Notes under the pieces: generated by a model
Told to the model about the DNA's origin: nothing
The model's database searches: none
The model's input: only the letters and a program-made list of their open reading frames with translations
NCBI RefSeq assembly: GCF_000018065.1
Contig: NC_009840.1
Span: forward strand, 1,178,001-1,242,000
Source: Prochlorococcus marinus str. MIT 9215
GTDB lineage: Bacteria > Cyanobacteriota > Cyanobacteriia > PCC-6307 > Cyanobiaceae
Direction of reading: 5' to 3'
DNA length: 64,000 nucleotides
Position numbers and translations under genes: made by a program
Shown: positions 18,408-27,859 of the stretch, one piece after another
Layout: each line of letters opens with the position of its first letter
How positions within the stretch are numbered: position 1 is the first letter of the stretch

Positions 18408-19310
18408 CTAAAGAGGATATATTGCATTATCCTCAATAATTTTCTTTATTTGGAGACAAATGCTCCCATGTGTATCCTTATTACTAGTCGCAACTATAAC
18501 TCCACTTTGTTGGAAACTAGTTTGCCCATAAGTTAATTCTTGATTATCTAAATTTGTAACTGCTCCTCCAGCTGCTTTTAGAATAGATTCTGGTGCAGCA
18601 AAATCCCAATCTTTTGGTGAGCTTTTCCCCGGTAAACTTAAACAAATATAAATATCACTGTCTCCTCTAATTATAGATGCAATTTTGCAACCAATGCTTC
18701 CCATGATTTCGACTTTGCGAAAATTAATTTTTTGAATTAAATTTTTCAAAATCTCATTTCCATGATTTTTACTTGTAACTAAAGTCATTTCTTGAAGATT
18801 ATTTTTTTTTAAGAGATTTGGTTTATATCTTGTGCCATCTCTTTTTTCACACCATGTTTTTTTTCCATCTGTTATCCACAATTGATTTTTATTTGGAATC
18901 AAAACAAACCCAATATATGTTTTTTGTTTAAAGTTCAATGCCAAATGCATTGCATAATTACCTGTTCCTTGGATGAAATCTTTCGTTCCATCAAGAGGAT
19001 CAAGAACCCATATCCAATCAGTTTTACTATCAAAACCTTTTGAAGAAATTTTTACATTTTCTTCACTCAAAATATCCCAATTAATATTTTTATATTTTTC
19101 ATTTATTCTTTTAATAATCAATTCATTAACTTTTAAATCAGCCACAGTAACCGGATCATTTACATTATTATTTTTGAGTATATTTCTTTTACCGTCTGAA
19201 TCTTCTAACAATTTAGAGTAATAAAGCAAAATATCTGCTGCTTGCCAGCTGAAAATTCTTATATCATCGATAAGATTATTAATATCTACACCAGAGGGTA
19301 ATTTAATCAT
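18408..19310 (-). CDS. cysQ: 3'(2'),5'-bisphosphate nucleotidase, CysQ family
   Basis: A 300-residue member of the inositol monophosphatase superfamily. Lithium-sensitive phosphatase motifs are visible: DPVTVADLKVNE, the metal-binding WDILSEEN, the core WVLDPLDGTKDFIQGTG (about residues 104-120) and the C-terminal KDWDFAAPESILKAAGG. CysQ hydrolyses PAP (and PAPS), the by-product of sulfotransferases. A sulfotransferase gene exists in this window at 36459-37268. Its start codon is three bases from the divergent rsmI start. An inositol phosphatase role cannot be fully excluded. Confidence 0.88.
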   Translation of the reverse strand: MIKLPSGVDINNLIDDIRIFSWQAADILLYYSKLLEDSDGKRNILKNNNVNDPVTVADLKVNELIIKRINEKYKNINWDILSEENVKISSKGFDSKTDWIWVLDPLDGTKDFIQGTGNYAMHLALNFKQKTYIGFVLIPNKNQLWITDGKKTWCEKRDGTRYKPNLLKKNNLQEMTLVTSKNHGNEILKNLIQKINFRKVEIMGSIGCKIASIIRGDSDIYICLSLPGKSSPKDWDFAAPESILKAAGGAVTNLDNQELTYGQTSFQQSGVIVATSNKDTHGSICLQIKKIIEDNAIYPL

Positions 19311-19313
19311 TAA

Positions 19314-20174
19314 ATGAATAATAATTTTTCATTATCCCACAGAAAAGAAGAACCCGAAAAAGGTATTTTATATATTGTAGGCACTCCAATTGGTAATTTA
19401 AATGATATCTCCCAAAGAGCATTAAATATTCTTAGTAATGTTACTTTAGTTGCTTGTGAGGATACAAGACAAACAAAAAAGATAATGAGCAAATTTAATA
19501 TTTCAAATAAACTTATAAGTTTTAATAAACATAATTCTTCAATAAAAATTACGAAAATGGTAAAAGATCTTAAAGAAGGGAAATCTATGGCAATTGTTAG
19601 TGATGCTGGCATGCCAGGAATTTGCGATCCTGGTGAAGATATTGTAAAGGGAGCAAAAATCGAAGGAATTAATATTATCTGCATCCCTGGAGCATGTGCT
19701 GCAATAACAGCACTTGTTTCAAGTGGTATACCCTCCTCTAGTTTTGTATTTGAAGGTTTTCTTCCTAAAAAGCAAATTGATAGAGAAAAAATTCTTTTAG
19801 AGATTAGTAAAAATGAAAAAACAACAATAATTTACGAATCACCTAAGAGACTCAAAAAATTATTAAATGAATTAAAGGAATTCTGTGGTGGGGATCGTGA
19901 AATAATGGTAGCTAGAGAATTAACAAAGAAATTTGAAGAACATGTTGGCAATAATATTAATGATGTTGTTGAGTTCTTCAGAGAAAAGGATATTATCGGT
20001 GAAATAACAATCGTTCTAAAAGGCATTAAAAAAAGGGATTTAAACCTTGATAAATTTATTATGAAAAAAGATCTCCAAGATTTAATAAATGCAGGCTTAA
20101 GTTTGTCTGCAGCATCAAAATACTTAGCGAAAAAAAATGGACTAAAGAAAAGCGAAATTTATAATTTGATTTAA
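19314..20174 (+). CDS. rsmI: 16S rRNA 2'-O-ribose C1402 methyltransferase
   Basis: A 286-residue SAM-dependent tetrapyrrole-methylase-fold enzyme. Diagnostic motifs are ILYIVGTPIGNLNDIS, ACEDTRQTKKI, SDAGMPGICDPG, IPGACAAITALVSSG and FVFEGFLP, spread across residues 18-155 as in all RsmI. It methylates C1402 of 16S rRNA at the decoding centre. ATG is three bases from the divergent cysQ start, so its promoter must lie inside cysQ or transcription overlaps. Confidence 0.96.
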   Translation: MNNNFSLSHRKEEPEKGILYIVGTPIGNLNDISQRALNILSNVTLVACEDTRQTKKIMSKFNISNKLISFNKHNSSIKITKMVKDLKEGKSMAIVSDAGMPGICDPGEDIVKGAKIEGINIICIPGACAAITALVSSGIPSSSFVFEGFLPKKQIDREKILLEISKNEKTTIIYESPKRLKKLLNELKEFCGGDREIMVARELTKKFEEHVGNNINDVVEFFREKDIIGEITIVLKGIKKRDLNLDKFIMKKDLQDLINAGLSLSAASKYLAKKNGLKKSEIYNLI

Positions 20175-20198
20175 GATTTAAAATAGATAACAAACCAT

Positions 20199-20417
20199 AT
20201 GAGTTTCCTAATTAAAAAATTATTTTTTACAGTAATTTTCAACTCTTCTTTATTTATAATCTTAATTATTGGGATACAAAATAGTTCAAACAAAAGTAAA
20301 GTAGACTTGTTAATCGACGAAACAATTGAACTTCCAATAAGTTTCATAATAGGGTCCAATTTTATATTAGGCTCAATTTTGGGCAGTTTTCTAATTCTTG
20401 ATATGAATAAAGAATAA
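20199..20417 (+). CDS. LapA-domain (DUF1049) small membrane protein
   Basis: A 72-residue protein with two predicted helices (about residues 8-26 and 44-68) separated by a short loop, NSSNKSKVDLLIDE. This hydrophobic-N-hydrophobic plan with IQN and a Pro-Ile-Ser-containing second helix fits the lipopolysaccharide assembly protein A domain family. In Gammaproteobacteria LapA acts in LPS assembly control; the role in picocyanobacteria is unknown. The opposite strand also has an open frame here, but its translation lacks these features. Confidence 0.6.
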   Translation: MSFLIKKLFFTVIFNSSLFIILIIGIQNSSNKSKVDLLIDETIELPISFIIGSNFILGSILGSFLILDMNKE

Positions 20418-20424
20418 AAATTGC

Positions 20425-21120
20425 TCAAAGAGATATTAAGCTTTCAGCACAAACAATTCTCGAAATTCCCTTTGCAATAAGCATAGGTGCGGCGATTATA
20501 AAAACATTAGTATTTGGGACCTTAAGAACCTTTTGCTCCTTATTACATTTTCTTTTAGCTAAGTTTAAATCAAAAAATATTTCTATAGTTTTTCTATTCA
20601 AATCATCATGAGGTAAAAATTCCCATCCTGGAAAATCTTTTAATTGTCTTATCTCTAACTCAATTTTTTTATCTACAATCATATAAACAACTTTTGGGAA
20701 ATCCATCTCGGAGATAGGGATTGAAGATAATTCCTTGCGAGATGAATCATCGACCTCATAATCAATAGGCACAATTTCCAAAAAAGAATCAATTGGAGCA
20801 AAGTTTGAAGAAGTTATATTCTCATTTAAAACTTTAGAATTAATAGAATCATTAATTAAATCTTCATTATTAAATTTTTCTTTTGGTAAATCGTTATTTT
20901 TATTTTGATTTCGATTTTTATCTTTTCTTGATTTTTCTTCTAAGAATTTACTAATATTTAATGACTCTTTGTATTTAGAATCTCCAAGACTTTTCTTGAG
21001 ATTTCTTATAATGGTGGTTTTGGTGCAATTAAACTTTTCTGATAAAGAATCAATCGTTTGACCAGAATTAAAACTTTTAACTATTTCTTCTTTTTGTTTT
21101 TCAGTAAGCCTTTTAGTCAA
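20425..21120 (-). CDS. Helix-turn-helix protein of cyanobacterial type
   Basis: A 231-residue protein. Residues 1-45 form a resolvase-type helix-turn-helix: LTEKQKEEIVKSFNSGQTID, then FNCTKTTIIRNLKKSLGD. A low-complexity charged and Asn-rich linker of about 70 residues follows (KSRKDKNRNQNKNN). The C-terminal domain (PKVVYMIVDKKIELEIRQL, then GWEFLPHDDL) is soluble and conserved-looking, ending in AAPMLIAKGISRIV. It is probably a DNA-binding protein specific to this group. It is the last minus-strand gene before the tRNA that borders the polysaccharide region. Confidence 0.7.
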   Translation of the reverse strand: MTKRLTEKQKEEIVKSFNSGQTIDSLSEKFNCTKTTIIRNLKKSLGDSKYKESLNISKFLEEKSRKDKNRNQNKNNDLPKEKFNNEDLINDSINSKVLNENITSSNFAPIDSFLEIVPIDYEVDDSSRKELSSIPISEMDFPKVVYMIVDKKIELEIRQLKDFPGWEFLPHDDLNRKTIEIFFDLNLAKRKCNKEQKVLKVPNTNVFIIAAPMLIAKGISRIVCAESLISL

Positions 21121-21219
21121 GATTAATTTTCTATCTCTCTATAATTTTATGTGATTTCTCGTTTAATGAGAACAGAACAAAAATATTAACCAAGAATTTT
21201 TAAAAAGGGTTTATTAAGA

Positions 21220-21248
21220 TTGTTTAGGCCTAGAGTGTCGGATATAAT
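21220..21248 (+). promoter_or_regulatory. Promoter of the tRNA-Arg gene
   Basis: TTGTTT at 21220-21225 and TATAAT at 21243-21248 with a 17-base spacer, a near-consensus sigma-70 promoter. The tRNA begins eight bases after the -10 box, the right place for a start at or just before the mature 5' end. Confidence 0.75.
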
Positions 21249-21256
21249 AAAAAGAT

Positions 21257-21330
<74 letters not shown>

Positions 21331-21386
21331 TATTTTTAAAATTAAATTTCCATCCATAATCAAACCCTTTCGAATTGGTTGTATAA

Positions 21387-22742
21387 ATGAGCATTATTAC
21401 AATCTCAAAAGATTTATTTGCAAAAAACCTAAAAAATAAGAATCAAAATCCTCATTATGTTGGACTAAAAATTTTTCATTGTGGAATTTTATTTTTAGCC
21501 GCAGCACCCTCAATCTCACTTGTTCTCTTATTTTCTTCATCCATTATTGGTGGCTTTAATAGGCCTCATAATTATTTTAAAGATAAATTTAACTATCCTT
21601 TTATTGCAGTGGCAATTTTGATGATTTTGAATTGCTTGATAATAAATTTTTTTAAAAAAGATATAGATTCATTTGAAATCACAAAAATATGGATTGGCCT
21701 CTCAAATTGGATACCATTCTTTTGGTGTTTTTGGGGATTTCAACCTTTTTTAGAAAGCCAACAGCTGAGGATTAAATCTGCAAAACTTTTCATTATTGGT
21801 TCCTTACCAGTTCTTATTAGTGGATTCAGTCAATATTTCCTAAAAATTTATGGTCCATTTAGTTTTTTTAATAATTTAATAATTTGGTATCAACGTCCAT
21901 TAGATAGTAATCATATGGTTACAGGACTATTTAACAACCAAAATTATGCTGGTGCTTGGTTATGCATTGTTTTCCCTTTATGTTTAGTATTTTTAGGAAA
22001 AAAGAACGATAATAAATTCCAAAAAATACTTTTTTTTCTGCTTTGCTTTAGTTTTTTCTTCATGATCATACTCACTACTTCAAGGGCTGCAATATTCGCA
22101 ATTTTTATAAGTTTATTCTTAAGCGGTCATGTAATCAAAAATAAATTTTTAGCGTTGATTTCGTTATTATCAATCCCGCTAATCTTAAATTTAATAAAAG
22201 TTTATTCATTAAATTTTCAATCTAAATTTTTTAATTTTATTCCATTTGAGAGATTAATTAAAAAAGCTTCCTTGACAAACTTTTCAAATATCCAATTAGA
22301 TCCAAGGATTGAAATTTGGCAAAAATCTCTAGAAATAATAAAGTCAAACCTTCTTACAGGCTATGGAGCTGGTTCTTTCGAATTATTATATAAACAAACA
22401 AATGGGGCTTTAGAAATTTTCCATAGCCATAACATTTTTTTTGAATTAGCCATAAGCCATGGTTTACCATCATCATTAATAATTTTTTTTACGATGATAT
22501 ACATAGTGATTTTTTCATGGAAGATTAATTTTGATCAATTAGGAAAAAAATCAGAAGGAGATATTGTATTTAAAAACTTTGATAAGGCATGGATTATATC
22601 CTTCATAATATTTTTCTTAATACATATTGTTGACATAACATATTTTGATGGAAGGATAAGTACAATTTCATGGATACTATTATCCGGAATGGTCTGTATT
22701 ATTAAAAGTAAGAAAGGATTAAAAAAACCTTATCAAGTCTAA
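21387..22742 (+). CDS. O-antigen polymerase/ligase family membrane protein
   Basis: A 451-residue integral membrane protein with about eleven helices. The Wzy/WaaL domain signature is in the periplasmic loop: LDPRIEIWQKSLEIIKSNLL, TGYGAGSFELLY, and FHSHNIFFELAISHGLP with the essential-type histidine. Such proteins polymerise O units or ligate polymer to lipid A core in the outer leaflet; related cyanobacterial IctB-like proteins exist too. Being the first gene after the tRNA and beside ugd, a polysaccharide role is most likely. Its stop overlaps the convergent ugd stop by four bases. Polymerase and ligase cannot be told apart by sequence alone. Confidence 0.8.
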   Translation: MSIITISKDLFAKNLKNKNQNPHYVGLKIFHCGILFLAAAPSISLVLLFSSSIIGGFNRPHNYFKDKFNYPFIAVAILMILNCLIINFFKKDIDSFEITKIWIGLSNWIPFFWCFWGFQPFLESQQLRIKSAKLFIIGSLPVLISGFSQYFLKIYGPFSFFNNLIIWYQRPLDSNHMVTGLFNNQNYAGAWLCIVFPLCLVFLGKKNDNKFQKILFFLLCFSFFFMIILTTSRAAIFAIFISLFLSGHVIKNKFLALISLLSIPLILNLIKVYSLNFQSKFFNFIPFERLIKKASLTNFSNIQLDPRIEIWQKSLEIIKSNLLTGYGAGSFELLYKQTNGALEIFHSHNIFFELAISHGLPSSLIIFFTMIYIVIFSWKINFDQLGKKSEGDIVFKNFDKAWIISFIIFFLIHIVDITYFDGRISTISWILLSGMVCIIKSKKGLKKPYQV

Positions 22743-24145
22743 TTATTATTGCCAAAACCTAATTGCCAAAAATTAAATCCTAAATCTTGTATGTTTTTGA
22801 TATCTAATATTGATCTTGTATCAAATACCCAAAAAGGTGATTTAACACTTAAAGATACTCTTTCCCAGTCAATAGCTTTATATTTATCCCAAGAAGTTAG
22901 TATAATGACTGCGTGGGCATTTTCAAATGCACTATATAAGTTTGATTGAAATTCCCAACAAGGTTCATTTTTGTTAAATCCATAAACAAAATTATCTTTT
23001 TTAAGACTTTTTTCTATATCTTCTTCAGTAACTTTTTCATCATTTATAGACAGAAAAGCTCCCTCATTTATTAGATTTCTGCATATGGAAATAGCAGGAG
23101 ACTCTCTCGTATCATTTGTATTTTCCTTAAAAGAAAAACCTAAAATAGCAATTTTCTTATCTACTAAATTCCCAAATAACTTTTCTACTACGATTTCATA
23201 AATTCGTTTTTGTTGCCAAGAATTTATTTCAATTACCTTCCTCCAGTAACCCGCAACTTCATTTAGTCCATAAAATTTAGCTAAGTAAACAAGGTTTAAA
23301 ATATCTTTTTTAAAACAACTCCCCCCAAATCCAGGCCCAGATTTTAAAAATTTAGAGCCAATTCTATTATCTTTTCCAATTGCAAAAGAAACATCCTTTA
23401 TATCTGCTCCTGTAACTTCACAAATTGCCGAAATTGAATTTATTGAACTTATTCTTTGCGCCAAAAATGCATTTGCTGTTAATTTAGAAAGTTCGCTGCT
23501 CCACAAATTAGTGAAAATTAATTTCTCCTGTGGAATCCAATTCAGATAAATATCATTTAATGCCTTTATCGCTTCATCATCATCCCCACCTATTAAGACC
23601 CTATCAGGTTCTTCTAAATCTCTTATAGCAGTTCCTTCAGATAAAAATTCTGGGTTTGATAAAACCGAGAAACTTTTCTCACTAGTTTGATAGTTTGATG
23701 AAAAAAGAATATCTTTTATGGTTTGAGCTGTTTTTACGGGTAATGTACTTTTTTCAACAACTATTGTATGCCCTTCAGCGATCTCACTTATTTGCCTAGC
23801 ACAAGATTCCACCCATCTTAGATCACTAGTCTCTCCAGCACCAACTCCTTTTTCTTTAATTGGGGTATTAACAGATATAAAAACCATATCTGCTTCTCTA
23901 ATAGAATTGCTTACGTTAGTGGAAAAATTTAGATTTCGACCTCTCACCTTTTTAATAATTTGAGGTAATCCAGGTTCAAAAACAGGAAGTTTTGTTAAAT
24001 CATCGCTATTCCAAGCATTAATTCTTATCTGATTAATATCAACGACCTCAATTTCTATATCTGGACAGTTTTTAGCGAATACTGCCATAGTTGGTCCTCC
24101 TACATATCCGGCACCGATACAACAAATTTTTTTTATGAGATACAA
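22739..24145 (-). CDS. ugd: UDP-glucose 6-dehydrogenase
   Basis: A 468-residue NAD-dependent dehydrogenase oxidising UDP-glucose to UDP-glucuronate. It has the Rossmann start ICCIGAGYVGGPTMAVFA, ISVNTPIKEKG, EKSTLPVKTAQ, the catalytic cysteine in GPGFGGSCFKKD (about residue 282), and the C-terminal NAD-side motif GFSFKENTNDTRESPA. The length fits the animal-like long Ugd class. The downstream gene on the same strand is absent; upstream (36 bases) lies the UDP-glucuronate decarboxylase gene, which uses its product. Confidence 0.95.
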   Translation of the reverse strand: MYLIKKICCIGAGYVGGPTMAVFAKNCPDIEIEVVDINQIRINAWNSDDLTKLPVFEPGLPQIIKKVRGRNLNFSTNVSNSIREADMVFISVNTPIKEKGVGAGETSDLRWVESCARQISEIAEGHTIVVEKSTLPVKTAQTIKDILFSSNYQTSEKSFSVLSNPEFLSEGTAIRDLEEPDRVLIGGDDDEAIKALNDIYLNWIPQEKLIFTNLWSSELSKLTANAFLAQRISSINSISAICEVTGADIKDVSFAIGKDNRIGSKFLKSGPGFGGSCFKKDILNLVYLAKFYGLNEVAGYWRKVIEINSWQQKRIYEIVVEKLFGNLVDKKIAILGFSFKENTNDTRESPAISICRNLINEGAFLSINDEKVTEEDIEKSLKKDNFVYGFNKNEPCWEFQSNLYSAFENAHAVIILTSWDKYKAIDWERVSLSVKSPFWVFDTRSILDIKNIQDLGFNFWQLGFGNNN

Positions 24146-24180
24146 ATTAATATTAAATTTGCACTATCTTAACATCTAGA

Positions 24181-25158
24181 TCAATTTTTATATCTTAAGA
24201 GTTCTTTATAAGAACTAATAGTTTTGTGTAGCCCTTCTATTAAAGTAACTTTTGGACTCCAATTCAAATATTTTTTTGCCCTATTGAGGCATGGTTTTCT
24301 TCTTTTGGGGTCATCTAAAGGTAATTTTCGATACTCAAAAATCACATTCTTATTAATAATATTTTTAATTAAATCAGCTAATTTTATTATTGATATTTCT
24401 TCTTCATTACCAATATTAATTGGGTAGTTATAATTAGATTCCATTAGAACTAATAGTCCTTCAATTAAATCACTTACATAGCAAAATGACCTAGTTTGTC
24501 TACCATCTCCATAAATTGTTAATTTATCCCCCGTCAAACATTGTTTTATGAAATTACTAATAACTCTTCCATCATTAATATTTAATCTTGGTCCATAAGT
24601 ATTAAATATTCTTGCTATTCTAATTTCCAAATTATATTTTTCTCTGTAAGAATTTATAAGAGTTTCTGCTATTCTTTTCCCTTCTGAATAACAAGCCCTA
24701 GGACTAAAGGTTGATAACTTGACTGGCATATCTTCTTCTTGTAAATAATTGGTTGTTTCCCCATAAACTTCACTTGTACTTGCGAAAAGCATCTTTGAAT
24801 TATGAGACTTAGCTAAATTGAGCAAGTTAAAAGTTCCTTCATAATTAACCCTAGTAGTTCTTATTGGATCATTTTGATAATGATAGGGTGAGGCAGGTGA
24901 AGCCAAATGCCATATCTTTTCAATTAATATTGTTGAATCAAGAGGTTCTAAAATATCATGATTAATAAATAAGAATTTTTTATTTTTCTTTAAATGTGCG
25001 ATGTTGCCTGAATACCCAGAGGATAAATTATCAAGGCATAAAACATTTTGTCCATTTTTTAAAAGTTTATCAATTAGGTGAGATCCTAAAAAACCTGCTC
25101 CGCCAGAAACAACATTATTTATTACATTAAATTCTGTAAATTCGTTCAAATTAATCAT
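24181..25158 (-). CDS. UDP-glucuronate decarboxylase (UDP-xylose synthase)
   Basis: A 325-residue extended SDR. The NAD loop is SGGAGFLGSHL (residues 18-28), the active site has ASTSEVYGE and YSEGKR (YxxxK). Specific to UXS are WHLASPASPYHYQ and NDGRVISNFIKQ. It converts UDP-glucuronate to UDP-xylose through a 4-keto intermediate. It stands 35 bases upstream of ugd, whose product it consumes. The N-terminus is unusual, with about 15 residues before the Rossmann strand. The nearby UDP-glucuronate 4-epimerase gene is broken, so this may be the main outlet for UDP-glucuronate. Confidence 0.9.
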   Translation of the reverse strand: MINLNEFTEFNVINNVVSGGAGFLGSHLIDKLLKNGQNVLCLDNLSSGYSGNIAHLKKNKKFLFINHDILEPLDSTILIEKIWHLASPASPYHYQNDPIRTTRVNYEGTFNLLNLAKSHNSKMLFASTSEVYGETTNYLQEEDMPVKLSTFSPRACYSEGKRIAETLINSYREKYNLEIRIARIFNTYGPRLNINDGRVISNFIKQCLTGDKLTIYGDGRQTRSFCYVSDLIEGLLVLMESNYNYPINIGNEEEISIIKLADLIKNIINKNVIFEYRKLPLDDPKRRKPCLNRAKKYLNWSPKVTLIEGLHKTISSYKELLRYKN

Positions 25159-25390
25159 TGAAAATTTTACAGCTTCCTAAACCCATTTCCAAAAACACTG
25201 ACTAAAAATATAAGTTTTATATAGTAAAAATAATTCAATAAAATAAATCTTTTCATTATTTTGTGAACAATTTTAATATAGAAAAATATTGGATATGTCA
25301 ACAAAATTAAAAAGAATTCCAGAGATTAATCTGGACCAAATAAAAATTATAAAAAAGCAACTTTTTAAATTTTTTTTTTTGCATGAATAA
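25159..25390. other. Gap between galE and the decarboxylase gene
   Basis: 232 very AT-rich bases with no plausible gene. A short hairpin, AAAAAG-CAA-CTTTTT at 25352-25366, lies just after the galE stop on the minus strand and is followed there by TATAATTTTT, so it may be a weak terminator for galE. Confidence 0.3.
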
Positions 25391-26395
25391 TTAATCCTTT
25401 TTATTTGAAAAGTTCCAAGCACTTAAACACATTTCTTTCAAGTCTAATTTAGTTTTCCAATCTAAAAAAGTATTTGCCCTAGATGGATCTGCGTAGCATG
25501 AAGAGACATCACCTTTTCTTCTTTTTATAATTTGTTTGGGAACATGCTTTCCAGTTACCATTTCAAATGTATTAATTACTTCCAGAACGCTAAAACCTCT
25601 TCCAGTACCAAGATTAAAGACATTTATACCTTTATTACTATTTAAATGTATTAAAGCCTTTAAATGTGCATTTGCTAAATCTATTATGTGTATGTAATCT
25701 CGTACTCCTGTACCATCTTTTGTATCATAATCATCGCCATAAATTTTTATTTTACGACTCAATCCAAGTGCCGCTCTGATAATAGATGGCAATAGATTTT
25801 GTGAATTTTTTGAGAATGGATCATCTCCAATAAATCCAAACTGATGTGCCCCAAGTGGATTAAAATATCTTAAAGAAATAATAGACCAACTATCGTCTGA
25901 TCTTGATAAATCTTCAAGCACTTTTTCAACCATTAATTTTGTTTCTCCATATGGGTTTATCGCTTTAAGGGGATGCATCTCATCAATAGGTAAATATTCA
26001 GGTTCCCCATATATTGAAGCGCTGCTGCTAAATAAAAATTTATTGACTCCATACTTCTGCATAATTTTAAGTAAATTAATAGTCCCAAGCACGTTTACAT
26101 CATAGTAATCTAAAGGACTCTTAACTGAATCTCCTACATATTTAAGAGCTGCGAAATGGGCCACAGAAGTAATCTTATTTGTACTCATTATCGCTTCTAG
26201 TTTGGAGATATCCCTAATATCTCCCTCTATAAAATTAATTTTTTCTCCAATTGTTTTTTCTAATTGATTAACAATATTTGAATTACAATTACAAAAATTA
26301 TCATAAATAATGAAATCTTCTCCTTTTTCAGCTAGCTGAGCCGCAGTATGCGATCCAATGTATCCGAAACCACCAGTAAGAAGAATTCTACCCAT
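25391..26395 (-). CDS. galE: UDP-glucose 4-epimerase
   Basis: A 334-residue extended SDR interconverting UDP-glucose and UDP-galactose. It has ILLTGGFGYIGSHTAAQL, the catalytic SSSASIYGEPEYLPIDE and NPYGETKLMVE (YxxxK), RYFNPLGAHQFGFIGDDPF, and VRDYIHIIDLANAH, all typical of GalE rather than of other sugar epimerases. It is separated by 232 bases from the downstream decarboxylase gene and by 216 bases from the divergent gmd, so it probably has its own promoter. Confidence 0.94.
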   Translation of the reverse strand: MGRILLTGGFGYIGSHTAAQLAEKGEDFIIYDNFCNCNSNIVNQLEKTIGEKINFIEGDIRDISKLEAIMSTNKITSVAHFAALKYVGDSVKSPLDYYDVNVLGTINLLKIMQKYGVNKFLFSSSASIYGEPEYLPIDEMHPLKAINPYGETKLMVEKVLEDLSRSDDSWSIISLRYFNPLGAHQFGFIGDDPFSKNSQNLLPSIIRAALGLSRKIKIYGDDYDTKDGTGVRDYIHIIDLANAHLKALIHLNSNKGINVFNLGTGRGFSVLEVINTFEMVTGKHVPKQIIKRRKGDVSSCYADPSRANTFLDWKTKLDLKEMCLSAWNFSNKKD

Positions 26396-26611
26396 ATAAA
26401 AAAAATACTATAATCTTAGAGACTTAAAAACTCTTATATTTTACACATTATTATGTCAATTAAATTTAATAAGATATTTCTTCAATTTATTCAATCTTAA
26501 TATATAAAAATCAAGTTAGATTTTGCGACTGAAGGAATTATTAATTAAAGTTTAATTATTAGATAATTCTCTTTAGGATTAACAATCTCATCAATAAATT
26601 TTTAATTTTTT

Positions 26612-27679
26612 ATGAGTATTCAACAAAAAGCAATTATTACAGGAATTACAGGTCAAGATGGAAGTTATCTTGCTGAATTTCTTTTAAAAAAAGGATATGA
26701 AGTTCATGGTGTCAAAAGACGGGCAAGCAGTTTTAATACTTCAAGAATAGACCATATCTACAAAGATCCCCATATAGAAAACTCTAAGTTTATTCTTCAT
26801 TATGGAGATTTAACAGATAGCACGAATCTAATAAGAATTATCCAACAAGTAAAACCAGACGAGATATATAATTTAGGCGCACAAAGTCATGTAGCAGTAA
26901 GTTTTGAAACCCCAGAATATACAGCTAATAGTGATGCATTAGGAACTTTAAGAATTTTAGAAGCAATTAGAATTTTGGGATTAGAAAAACATACTAAATT
27001 TTATCAAGCTAGTACTAGTGAATTATATGGATTAGTACAAGAATCACCTCAAACAGAAAAAACACCTTTCTATCCAAGAAGTCCATATGCTGTCGCAAAA
27101 TTATATTCATATTGGATTACGATTAATTACAGAGAAGCTTATAAAATGTTTGCCTGCAATGGTATCCTTTTTAATCATGAAAGTCCAAGAAGAGGCGAAA
27201 CCTTTGTAACTAGAAAAATAACGAGAGGTCTTACAAGGATTGAAAAAGGTTTAGAGAAATATCTTTATTTAGGAAATATTGATGCCCAAAGAGATTGGGG
27301 GCATGCAAGAGACTATATAGAAATGCAATGGATGATGCTTCAACTGGATAAACCTGAAGATTTTGTTATTGCTACTGGCCGAATGGAAACTGTAAGAAGA
27401 TTTTGTGAACTAACTAGTAATAAATTGGGATGGAATAAAGGTTGCGAAAATGGGATTATTTGGGAAAATAATGGGCCAAACGAAATCGGACGAAGGGCTG
27501 ATAATGGTGAAATTGTAATTAAGATTGATCCAAGATATTATCGTCCTACCGAAGTTCAAGAGTTATTGGGAGATGCGACTAAAGCAAAAAATATTCTTAA
27601 CTGGGAGCCTAAAATAACACTCGAAGAACTTGTATCAGAGATGGTTGACTCAGAAATAAATTCTCTAAAATTATCCTAA
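26612..27679 (+). CDS. gmd: GDP-mannose 4,6-dehydratase
   Basis: A 355-residue dehydratase converting GDP-mannose to GDP-4-keto-6-deoxymannose, the first step to GDP-fucose, GDP-rhamnose or GDP-perosamine. Motifs: [36 protein letters not shown] (the NADP-binding RR segment), [23 protein letters not shown] (YxxxK) and [18 protein letters not shown]. The GDP-fucose synthase gene lies at 45332-46324. It is divergent from galE and convergent with the epimerase pseudogene. Confidence 0.97.
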   Translation: MSIQQKAIITGITGQDGSYLAEFLLKKGYEVHGVKRRASSFNTSRIDHIYKDPHIENSKFILHYGDLTDSTNLIRIIQQVKPDEIYNLGAQSHVAVSFETPEYTANSDALGTLRILEAIRILGLEKHTKFYQASTSELYGLVQESPQTEKTPFYPRSPYAVAKLYSYWITINYREAYKMFACNGILFNHESPRRGETFVTRKITRGLTRIEKGLEKYLYLGNIDAQRDWGHARDYIEMQWMMLQLDKPEDFVIATGRMETVRRFCELTSNKLGWNKGCENGIIWENNGPNEIGRRADNGEIVIKIDPRYYRPTEVQELLGDATKAKNILNWEPKITLEELVSEMVDSEINSLKLS

Positions 27680-27859
27680 ATTTTTCTCCAAGAATATTTT
27701 TTATCAAATTAGAATAATAAAATTGTAAATTCTATTAGAAAAGTTTTTTTAATTCATAATCCCTAGTTTTATCAATATCAACACTTAAAAGTCTATAGTG
27801 ATTTTAAAGATTTTAAAAAGAATAATTTCTTAAATCGGCATAATTTATATTCCTTCTAA

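Noticed and set aside
20171-20428. 85-codon open frame on the minus strand opposite the LapA-domain gene
   Set aside because: Its translation has no family features, while the plus-strand frame gives a clear two-helix LapA-like protein.
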